The position numbers were made by a program, and so were the translations under genes. From Micromonospora yangpuensis (GTDB taxonomy: Bacteria > Actinomycetota > Actinomycetes > Mycobacteriales > Micromonosporaceae): 64,000 bases of DNA. The notes beneath the pieces are model-generated. The model worked only from the letters and a program-made list of their open reading frames with translations, had not been told where the DNA came from and ran no database searches. The DNA is taken from assembly GCF_900091615.1 (NCBI RefSeq), contig NZ_FMIA01000002.1:248001-312000 (forward strand), written 5' to 3'. Shown one piece after another: positions 43,593 through 51,419 of the stretch (its first letter is position 1; each line of letters opens with the position of its first letter).

Positions 43593-44549
43593 TCAGCGGT
43601 CGGCCGGCGTCCGGTAGGACGCCGGTGGCTGGTACGCGGGCTCCTCGGTCAGTGCCTCGGCGGCCCGCCGCAGTCGGCGCTGCTCGGCGACGATCATCGC
43701 GCCGACCAGGGCGAGACCGAGCAGGAAGAGCCCGAGGATCGGCAGCAGGTTGTCGCCGGGGGCGGTCAACGTCCGGTCCTCGGTCTGCCACGGCCACAGT
43801 GCGCGGAGACTACCCAGCAGTGCGCCGGCCATCACCGCCAGCGTCATCCGGCGGTGCTTGTCCAGCAGCCACTGCAGCAGCTTCACGAACGAGGCCAGGC
43901 CGAGCACCATGCCGGTGCCGAAGACCGCGAGGTAACCGAGATCCCGGTCGTTGAGCGCGGTGATGGTCGGCTCGTAGAGCCCCACCGTGAGCAGCAGGAA
44001 CGACCCGGACACCCCGGGCATCACCAGGGCGCAGACCGCCACCGCCGCGACGATCAGCACGATCACCGGGTGGGGCGTGAGCTCCGCCTGCGGCAGACCG
44101 GTGAGCAGGAACGCGCCGACGGCGGTGGCGATCAGCGCCACCAGGTGTCCGGCGTGCCGGGGTCGGGGAATCATCGACAGCGGCACCAGCACCGAGGCCA
44201 GCACCAGGCCGAGGAAGAGCCCCCGGGTGTGCTCCGGATACTCCGTCAGCACCGGTTCGAGCAACATCGCGGCGAGCAGCAGGCCCGGCACCATGCCGAG
44301 GAACACCGGCAGTACCACCGACCAGTGCACGTACCGGAACTGCTGGCCGGCCCGGGCCCAGCCCCGTTTGCGGGGGACGTCCGCCACGGCGTACCGGAAC
44401 GCGTTCACCAGGTGGCCGGCGGAGACGATCAGCCGCTCGTACACGCCGGTGACCAGCGCGATCGTGCCTCCGCTGACTCCTGGTACGGCCTCGGCCACCC
44501 CGATGGCCGCCCCCCGGAAGACATGACCGACCCGTTCACCCAGTGCCAT
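43593..44549 (-). CDS. DUF368 membrane protein, PopT-type polyprenyl-phosphate transporter
   Basis: 318 aa with about eight to ten membrane helices. The DUF368 signatures are AEAVPGVSGGTIALVTGVYERL near residues 19-40 and the inverted-repeat counterpart ALVMPGVSGSFLLLTVGLYEP near 175-195. Members of this family have been shown to recycle undecaprenyl phosphate, the cell-wall lipid carrier, from the outer to the inner leaflet. The start is the ATG at 44549. A DedA/UptA-type gene, the other family with this activity, lies 183 bp upstream on the same strand. Confidence 0.9.
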   Translation of the reverse strand: MALGERVGHVFRGAAIGVAEAVPGVSGGTIALVTGVYERLIVSAGHLVNAFRYAVADVPRKRGWARAGQQFRYVHWSVVLPVFLGMVPGLLLAAMLLEPVLTEYPEHTRGLFLGLVLASVLVPLSMIPRPRHAGHLVALIATAVGAFLLTGLPQAELTPHPVIVLIVAAVAVCALVMPGVSGSFLLLTVGLYEPTITALNDRDLGYLAVFGTGMVLGLASFVKLLQWLLDKHRRMTLAVMAGALLGSLRALWPWQTEDRTLTAPGDNLLPILGLFLLGLALVGAMIVAEQRRLRRAAEALTEEPAYQPPASYRTPADR

Positions 44550-44732
44550 AAGAATCCGTTCGTCCGTCCGCCCGGACCGCCGTACGCGGACCGGTCACGT
44601 GGCCAACCAGGCTACCGGGGCCGGTCAGGGTAGCCCGGAGCCCCGCTTGACTGAGTCGCGGGTCAGCCGGTATGGCGCTCGTGGCGGCAGCCGGCGGCGG
44701 TGTCGCGGGACGTCCCGTGGCGGTGTCCCGGG

Positions 44733-45377
44733 TCAGGCGCGGCGGTTGGCCGCCAGCCGGGCGCGGAGCAACTCGAAGGCGATCGGCAGCACCGAGAGCA
44801 GCACGATGCCGATCAGGATCGCCTCGATGTTGGCCTTCACGAAGGGCACCTGGCCGAGGAAGTAGCCGAGCACGGTGACCCCGGTGCCCCAGAGGATGCC
44901 GCCGACCACGTTGTAGGTGACGAAGGTGCGGTAGTTCATCCGGCTCACACCGGCCACGATCGGGGTGAACGTCCGGACGATCGGCACGAAGCGGGCCAGC
45001 ACGATCGACCGGGCACCGTACTTGGCGAAGAACTCGTGCGCCTTGACCACGTTCTCCTGTTTGAACAGCCGCGAGTCGGGCCGCCGGAACAGCGCCGGCC
45101 CGACCTTGCGACCGAAGGCGTACCCGACCTGGTCGCCGGCGACGGCCGCGATGGTGATCAGCAGGCAGACCAGCCAGAGCGGGTAGGTGATGTACTGCCC
45201 GTCGGCGGTGAGCAGACCGGCGGTGAAGAGCAGCGAGTCACCGGGCAGGAAGAAGCCGATCAGCAGACCGGACTCGGCGAAGACGATGGCCAGGATGCCC
45301 AGCAGCCCGAACGTCGAGATGAGGAACTCCGGATCGAGCCAGTCCGGCCCCAGGGCGACGGTCATGCTGGGCGGCAC
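44733..45377 (-). CDS. DedA family membrane protein, UptA-type
   Basis: 214 aa. DedA signatures: FAESGLLIGFFLPGDSLLF near residues 33-51, AVAGDQVGYAFGRKVGPALF near 79-98, and RFVPIVRTFTPIVAGVSRM near 130-148 with the conserved Arg residues. DedA proteins of the UptA branch return undecaprenyl phosphate to the cytoplasmic face using the proton gradient; other DedA branches flip other lipids. GTG 45377 has GGAGG 6-7 bases upstream; the ATG at 45365 is an alternative. Confidence 0.9.
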   Translation of the reverse strand: MPPSMTVALGPDWLDPEFLISTFGLLGILAIVFAESGLLIGFFLPGDSLLFTAGLLTADGQYITYPLWLVCLLITIAAVAGDQVGYAFGRKVGPALFRRPDSRLFKQENVVKAHEFFAKYGARSIVLARFVPIVRTFTPIVAGVSRMNYRTFVTYNVVGGILWGTGVTVLGYFLGQVPFVKANIEAILIGIVLLSVLPIAFELLRARLAANRRA

Positions 45378-45507
45378 GGGGGACCTCCGAAGTCTGCCAG
45401 GGCAGAAGGCGGCACTCCGCCCTCGATAACGGCACTGCGTAGTCTAGAGCCCACCGTCCGACACCATCACCCGCATCGCCCGTCACCGGATGACCTGCCC
45501 GTTCTCG

Positions 45508-45590
45508 GCTCAGGGCCGCCAGCGGCGGGTGAGGGATGAAGGCGACGGATGAGGGCCGCCGGCGACGGCTCAGGGCTGCCGGCGGCGGGT
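45508..45590. repeat. Imperfect ~20-bp repeat overlapping the LPXTG gene stop
   Basis: Three imperfect units of GGCTCAGGGCCGCCGGCG-type sequence begin near 45508, 45547 and 45567. The unit at 45567 contains the stop and last codons (Gln-Pro-stop) of the LPXTG gene. More degenerate than the arrays at 407, 2094 and 34916. Confidence 0.55.
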
Positions 45591-47132
45591 GAAGAAGAAG
45601 AGGGCGGCACCGACCAGCAGGAGGCCGCCGCCGATGGCGGCGATCGTGACGACCGAAGCTCCGGTGATCGGCAGACCGCCACCCTGACCGCCGTCGTCGT
45701 CACCGTCACCGCCGCCCTGGGCTGCGGTGTCGACCACGATCTTCGCGGTGTCGTTGCCGGGATCGAGATCCACGGGGACCGTCGACCCGTTGTGGCCCAG
45801 CGTGATCGTGCTGCTGTGCCGGCCCGGCTTGTCGATCCGGAGCGAGAACGGGAACTCGGCCCGCTCGCCGCTGGGCAGCGGCCCCGTCCGGAAACAGCTG
45901 TAGTGTCGGCCACCCGGCCGGCCCGGCTCCTCGCCCTGGTCCTCGTCGCTGCGGCAGTTCTTCGGGGCGCGTACCGCCGTGGTGCCCTCGGGCACCAGCA
46001 CGGCCACGATGGTGTAGAAGCTGCGGCCACCCGCGTTCAGTACCGCCGGCCCCTTGTTGGTGTAGCCGACGGTGACCGGCACGGTCCGGCCGACCTCGCC
46101 GCTGACCCGGGCCCCGTTGGCGGCCGCGTCGGCCTGCTGGTCACCCTGGACGGTGAGGACGATCTCGGTCGAGTTGTCACCCGGGGTCAACTCCGACTGG
46201 GGCTCGCCGGCCCGCTGCGGTGCGGCGGAGACCGACGCCAGACCGAGCACCCCGTCGGTGCCCCGCTCGCCGTCCTGGTTGGCCGGCGACCGCTGCGAGC
46301 GCAACGCCGCCCAGTCGGCCGGGGTGAGCCACACAGCGGTGCCGTGCTGGGTGTTCGGTGCCCAGGAGTCCCGGGGCAGGGCGAACGAGAAGTCACTGTC
46401 CACCCGGACGGCCGCACCGGGTGCCAGACTCCGGTCGAAGGTGCAGGCGAACGTCACCGGCGTGCTGTGGTGCGGCCCGGTGGCGAAGTACTCGCAGTTC
46501 CGGTACCGCTTGGCCGGCGCCAGGCTGTAGTTCCCGACGACGTAGAGGACAAGCTGCTCGACGGCCCGCTCACCCTGGTTGCGTACGGTCAGCGGGGCCG
46601 TGACGGTGGCACCCGGCCGACCGGTCAATGCCGCCTCGGCGGGCGCCACCAGGTCGACGCCCGCGCCGACTGAGACCGTCGAGCGGAAGGTGCTCCGGCC
46701 GCCGCCTGGCTCGGTCACGGTGAAGGCCAGCTCACCCCGCTGACCCGCCTCGGCATTCTCGCGCAGCGACACCACCAGCGAGAGCAGGCCCATGCTGGGC
46801 CCGTCCTCGTCGAGCACCTGGCAGGTCAGCACCGGACCGGCCGCGGAGCAGTCACCGCCGGAAGGGGCCACCGTGGCGAAACCGTCGACACCGCTGCGGT
46901 CCACCGTGACCGTCGCCGACGGCAGCGGCCGGTCGCCCAGCACGGTCAGGTCGACGCTCTTCTTCGGGCCGCCGGGCGCGAGCGCCACGTTGTTGGCGTA
47001 CAGGTCGAACGCGACGGCCGGGCGGACGTCGGCCGGCTCCGGCGCGGCGGCACCGGGGGAAGCCGCCACGGCGACCACCAGGCCGACGACGCCGAGCCCG
47101 GCCAGCAGACGCCGAATCGAGCGGGTACGCAT
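45570..47132 (-). CDS. LPXTG cell-wall-anchored surface protein
   Basis: 520 aa. Signal peptide (RRLLAGLGVVGLVVAVAASPGAAA, cleaved near residue 30), several DUF11/Ig-like beta domains with Gly/Asp-rich loops (for example LTVRNQGERAVEQL and TVGYTNKGPAVL), then an acidic Gly linker, LPITG near residue 486, a membrane helix and RRRQP. This is a full sortase signal, so the protein should be attached to the wall; no sortase gene is in the window. ATG 47132 has GGAGGAG 7 bases upstream. The role is unknown; adhesion or spacing is plausible. Confidence 0.88.
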   Translation of the reverse strand: MRTRSIRRLLAGLGVVGLVVAVAASPGAAAPEPADVRPAVAFDLYANNVALAPGGPKKSVDLTVLGDRPLPSATVTVDRSGVDGFATVAPSGGDCSAAGPVLTCQVLDEDGPSMGLLSLVVSLRENAEAGQRGELAFTVTEPGGGRSTFRSTVSVGAGVDLVAPAEAALTGRPGATVTAPLTVRNQGERAVEQLVLYVVGNYSLAPAKRYRNCEYFATGPHHSTPVTFACTFDRSLAPGAAVRVDSDFSFALPRDSWAPNTQHGTAVWLTPADWAALRSQRSPANQDGERGTDGVLGLASVSAAPQRAGEPQSELTPGDNSTEIVLTVQGDQQADAAANGARVSGEVGRTVPVTVGYTNKGPAVLNAGGRSFYTIVAVLVPEGTTAVRAPKNCRSDEDQGEEPGRPGGRHYSCFRTGPLPSGERAEFPFSLRIDKPGRHSSTITLGHNGSTVPVDLDPGNDTAKIVVDTAAQGGGDGDDDGGQGGGLPITGASVVTIAAIGGGLLLVGAALFFFTRRRQP

Positions 47133-47227
47133 CACGGGGCTCCTCCGATGGGTGGCCCGTGGATCGTAAGCGCAACGGCCGGCTTTCGATGTCCCCCGGC
47201 GGGACGGTGCGGCTGTCGGTCGCTGCC

Positions 47228-47440
47228 CTAGCGGTAGTCGTCCTCGTCGCCGGCGACGACCCGGGCCTGCTCCATGGCGTCCCAGTCGGCGACCTCCAGC
47301 CCTCGGTGCGGTTCGGTCTCGCCGTCGGCCGGGTCGATCGAGGTGGCCTGCTCGACCGCGTCGGCGGCCGGGGCCTCCAGGTCACGCTCGTTAGGCGTGA
47401 GGTGGTCGCTCGGGGCGAAGTCCTCGTCGGGCTGACCCAT
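47228..47440 (-). CDS. Small acidic protein, 70 aa
   Basis: Starts MGQPDEDFAPSDHLTPNERD and ends GDEDDYR; about a third of residues are Asp or Glu and no structure is evident. GGGAGAG lies 3-4 bases before ATG 47440, and codon use is typical of the genome, so it is probably real. It is upstream of the LPXTG gene on the same strand (95 bp gap) but likely independent. Function unknown. Confidence 0.7.
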   Translation of the reverse strand: MGQPDEDFAPSDHLTPNERDLEAPAADAVEQATSIDPADGETEPHRGLEVADWDAMEQARVVAGDEDDYR

Positions 47441-47565
47441 CGTCTCTCCCTGGATAAACAGCGGAAATCTACCCACACCGTACGGGGTGTGGGCCGGGTC
47501 CGCTCGGCACGCCGGCCACCCCGGTCGGCCGATTGCCGCCCCGGAGGGCACCGGCCGGTGCCAGG

Positions 47566-47958
47566 ATGGACGGCGTGGGCTTTCTGATCCGGTTGGCGAT
47601 CACCGCGATCGCGTTGTGGGTCACCACCCTGGTCGTACCCGGGGTGGAGGTGACCGGCCGGTCCGGGGCGAACACGGCGTTCACCCTGGTCGTCGTCGCG
47701 TTGATCTTCGGCGTGGTCAACGCCGTGCTCAAGCCGGTCATCCAGGTGGTCGGTTGCGTCTTCTACCTGCTGACCCTGGGACTGTTCGCGCTGGTGGTCA
47801 ACGCGCTGCTGTTCCTGCTCACCGACTGGATCGCCGGGAAACTGGACCTGCCGTTCCGGGTGGACGGCTTCTGGGCGGCCTTCTGGGGGGCCATCGTGGT
47901 GGCGGTGGTGAGCTGGGTGATCAGCGTCGTCGTGCCGGACGCCCCGGATCGCCGGTGA
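47566..47958 (+). CDS. Phage holin family / YvlD-type four-helix membrane protein
   Basis: 130 aa with four helices: LIRLAITAIALWVTTLVVPG, ANTAFTLVVVALIFGVVNAV, FYLLTLGLFALVVNALLFLL and AFWGAIVVAVVSWVISVVVP. The NAVLKPVIQ...LLTLGLF pattern is that of Phage_holin_4_2/YvlD proteins, which despite the name are chromosomal and of unknown function. No phage genes are nearby. ATG 47566 is chosen; a GTG at 47575 is also possible. Confidence 0.85.
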   Translation: MDGVGFLIRLAITAIALWVTTLVVPGVEVTGRSGANTAFTLVVVALIFGVVNAVLKPVIQVVGCVFYLLTLGLFALVVNALLFLLTDWIAGKLDLPFRVDGFWAAFWGAIVVAVVSWVISVVVPDAPDRR

Positions 47959-48091
47959 GCCGCTGGTCCGGGCCGGTTGTGTCGGCGCAGGGCTGTTACG
48001 GGATACTTCCGGCGATGGACAGTGCGGTCCGGCGGACCAACGGAAGACAGCGGCCACCCGGCCGACAGCGGTAAGTAAGGAGCGTTTCGAG

Positions 48092-49114
<1,023 letters not shown>

Positions 49115-49121
49115 CCCCGGT

Positions 49122-49205
49122 GTAAGGAAGGGCCCCCTGTTAACGCTTACGGTCGAGAAGGTCACCCCTCTCACCGCCACGTGTTAACAAGGGGCCCTTC
49201 CTTAC
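49122..49205. repeat. Palindromic interspersed element, full copy (C)
   Basis: 84 bp bounded by 23-bp inverted repeats (49122-49144 and 49183-49205) that match at 22 of 23 positions. The arm begins GTAAGGAAGGGCCCC and ends GTTAAC. The 38-bp spacer contains GAGAAGGTCACCCCTCTCAC. No coding capacity. It fills the gap between the convergent genes fbaA and the LOG-family gene. Shortened and half copies are at 5302 and 31292. Confidence 0.9.
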
Positions 49206-49214
49206 GCACGAGGG

Positions 49215-50519
49215 TCAGTGGGTGAGGATCTGGACCGCCTCGTGGACGTCGTCGGTGAGGTGGATGCTCTTGGCCAGGTCACCGAAGGGGGAGCCGGCCA
49301 GCAGCGGGCGCAGCAGCGCCTCGACCGGCAGCTCGCGGGTCCAGTAGGCCCGGTCCAGGAAGACGTACGCGCCGCTGGCCCCGTCGGTGCCGTAGAACGT
49401 CTTCGTCGCCGCCTGGAAGACCTCCTGCACGGTTCCGGCCCGGCCCGGCGCGAAGACGATCCCGCCCCGGGCCAGCCGGAGAATGGTGTCCTCCCGGATC
49501 GCGTTGGAGAAGTACTTCGCGATCCGCCCGGCGAACAGGTTCGCCGGCTCGTGCCCGTACAACCAGGTGGGGATGGCCAGCCCACCGCTGCGGGCCCAGT
49601 CCACGTCGGCGACCGCGCGCTGGTGCGGCACCCCGCCACCGGCGACCCCGCCATCGCCGGTCCCACCAGCGCCGGCCCCGCCACCGGGCGCTGCCGGGGT
49701 CGGCGTTCCACCGCCGCTGGCCGTCGCGACCCCGGCGCCGCGGCCGTAGCGTTGGCGGACCGCGAGCGCCGCCGCCGTGTACCGGTCGTGGTCGGTGAAG
49801 TCGGGCGCCTCGGCGAGCAGGTCGATCGCGGCGGTCAGCTCCGCGGCCGGGTACGGGGCGAGGAACGCGCCGAGGTTCGCCGCCTCCATCACTCCTGGGC
49901 CGCCACCGGTGACGATCAGCCGGTCGGCCCGCGCCAGCTCCCAGCCCAGGGTGGCGGCCAGCCGGTACGGCACACTGCCGCGTGGCACCGCGTGCCCGCC
50001 CATGATCCCGACCACCGACTGGGGCCCGTGGGTGGCCAGCCAGGCCCGGGTGGCGTCGGCGAGGGCGTTGTCCACCCCGTGGTCGTGCAGCCGCTGCGCC
50101 AGCGCCTCCTTCACCTCCGGCAGCGCGCCCCCGTGAGCGCGGAAGTGTTGGTAGACGCGGGTGTCGTACATTCCGGCGAAGCCGTTGTCGGCGAACCCGG
50201 CGGCGAGTTCCTCCGGGGTGTAGAGGTGCGACGGCTGGGTCGGATAGGGCAGTCCGGAGAACGGCGGCACCACGTTCGCGCCGCGCCTGACCAGGTCCGC
50301 GCCGATGTCCCGGGAGGCGAACCGGCACCCGATGAAGAGGGTGCCGGTGACCTCGATCCCGCTGAGGTCGGGGATCGGGTCCAGGTCGAGGCGGAGACCC
50401 TGCACGGTCAGTCCGGTCAGGCTGCCGGTGGTGAGCCGCTGGTCGAACGCGGCCCGGGTCTCGATCTCGGCGGGGGCGGTGTGCGGCTCGATGACGTCCG
50501 CTGGCGGTGGGGTCGGCAC
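49215..50519 (-). CDS. LOG family / Rossmann nucleotide-binding protein
   Basis: 434 aa. The C-terminal two thirds have the LOG fold: VVGIMGGHAVPRGS, VTGGGPGVMEAANLGAFLA, and PGRAGTVQEVFQA where the usual motif is PGGxGTxxE. The Gly-to-Arg-Ala change and a Gly/Ala-rich insert (about 280-305) depart from cytokinin-activating LOG enzymes, which release free base from nucleoside monophosphates. The N-terminal ~110 residues contain pentapeptide-like strands (LTVQGLRLDLDPIPDLSG). GTG 50519 is chosen; the start is uncertain. Confidence 0.78.
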   Translation of the reverse strand: MPTPPPADVIEPHTAPAEIETRAAFDQRLTTGSLTGLTVQGLRLDLDPIPDLSGIEVTGTLFIGCRFASRDIGADLVRRGANVVPPFSGLPYPTQPSHLYTPEELAAGFADNGFAGMYDTRVYQHFRAHGGALPEVKEALAQRLHDHGVDNALADATRAWLATHGPQSVVGIMGGHAVPRGSVPYRLAATLGWELARADRLIVTGGGPGVMEAANLGAFLAPYPAAELTAAIDLLAEAPDFTDHDRYTAAALAVRQRYGRGAGVATASGGGTPTPAAPGGGAGAGGTGDGGVAGGGVPHQRAVADVDWARSGGLAIPTWLYGHEPANLFAGRIAKYFSNAIREDTILRLARGGIVFAPGRAGTVQEVFQAATKTFYGTDGASGAYVFLDRAYWTRELPVEALLRPLLAGSPFGDLAKSIHLTDDVHEAVQILTH

Positions 50520-50864
50520 CCGACCATCCTTTCCGACGGCTGCGGCGATCGCACCCGGCCGTCTCCTCCGACGGGTTCGGGTGATCCACACCCGGCTGCC
50601 TTCTCCGGACGGGGCAGCTACCGAAAGGCCGTCTCTGCGGGCGGAATCCGGCTGCCGGACACGGGCCGCAACGGCGGGAGCCCGGCGGTCAGACCGCCGG
50701 GCTCCCGTTGTTCCGGGTCCTGGGGAGGCTCCGGACCTACAGTTCTAGCCGACGTGCCAGGCCGGCGACACTGGTCACCAGGCGGTGTCGGGTCATCCGT
50801 TCAGGTAGTCGACCGAGGCCAACCCCCCTCGCGCAGCCGAGGGCGAAGCGGGTTGAATGGGGCG
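50520..50864. other. 345-bp divergent region with an unexplained hairpin
   Basis: Between the LOG gene (leftward) and DUF3151 (rightward). It holds a strong hairpin at 50676-50706 and, on the minus strand, a short open frame ending at 50737 (LPERMTRHRLVTSVAGLARR, then LEL and stop) that reads like the tail of a protein. No complete gene is seen. Confidence 0.5.
50676..50706. terminator. Terminator-like hairpin in a divergent region
   Basis: Perfect 14-bp stem GGGAGCCCGGCGGT / ACCGCCGGGCTCCC with a 3-base loop. It lies 31 bp beyond the stop (50737) of a short minus-strand coding remnant, the spacing of a normal terminator. Confidence 0.7.
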
Positions 50865-51293
50865 ATGCAGAACCTGTTGCCGGAGCCACCGGCCACCCTT
50901 CTCCCCGAGAACGTCGAGGCTGACGCCGCCCTTGGCGCCGCCGAACAGTCCGGCGGCGAGGAGGCGTACGCCGAGGCCGCTGCCCGTTTTCCGACCCACA
51001 GCGCGGCCTGGGCGGCGCTGGCCACCCGGGCCCTCGACGCCGGCCAGGTCGTCGCGGCGTACGCGTACGCGCGCACCGGATACCACCGGGGTCTGGACCA
51101 GTTGCGCCGCAGCGGCTGGAAGGGGCACGGCCCGGTGCCCTGGTCGCACCGCCCCAACCGGGGATTCCTGCGCTGCCTGTACGTGTTGTCCCGGGCGGCC
51201 GGGGAGATCGGCGAGGCCGACGAGGCGGCCCGCTGCGCCCAGTTCCTCCGCGACTGCGACCCCGCTGCCGGAGACGCCCTCGCCGGCAGCTGA
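50865..51293 (+). CDS. DUF3151 family protein
   Basis: 142 aa, soluble and helical, TPR-like: the N-terminus MQNLLPEPPATLLPEN and the segment AYAYARTGYHRGLDQLRRSG followed by WKGHGPVPWSHRPNRGFLR are family hallmarks. DUF3151 is found next to fbaA in many actinomycetes; here it is 1.7 kb away with the LOG gene between. The function is unknown. ATG 50865 follows a GGGG-rich stretch. Two tandem hairpins follow the stop. Confidence 0.88.
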   Translation: MQNLLPEPPATLLPENVEADAALGAAEQSGGEEAYAEAAARFPTHSAAWAALATRALDAGQVVAAYAYARTGYHRGLDQLRRSGWKGHGPVPWSHRPNRGFLRCLYVLSRAAGEIGEADEAARCAQFLRDCDPAAGDALAGS

Positions 51294-51308
51294 TCCGGCC
51301 GATGGATC

Positions 51309-51393
51309 GAGCCGGTCCACCGTCCTGGACCGGCTCCGAGACGGCACCGTTTCGTGGAAGTAGTGGCCTCATGTGGGCCACTACTTCCACGAA
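51309..51393. terminator. Two tandem terminator hairpins
   Basis: First stem GAGCCGGTCCA / TGGACCGGCTC (51309-51336, 6-base loop). Second stem of 18 bp, TTCGTGGAAGTAGTGGCC paired with 51376-51393, 7-base loop. They separate DUF3151 from the convergent ParA-like gene ending at 51420. Confidence 0.88.
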
Positions 51394-51419
51394 GCGTGGA
51401 GTTCGCGAAGAAGACCTGC

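Noticed and set aside
47566..47958. Holin-family protein as evidence of a prophage
   Set aside because: It belongs to the chromosomal YvlD-like group, and no lysis, structural or integrase genes are nearby.
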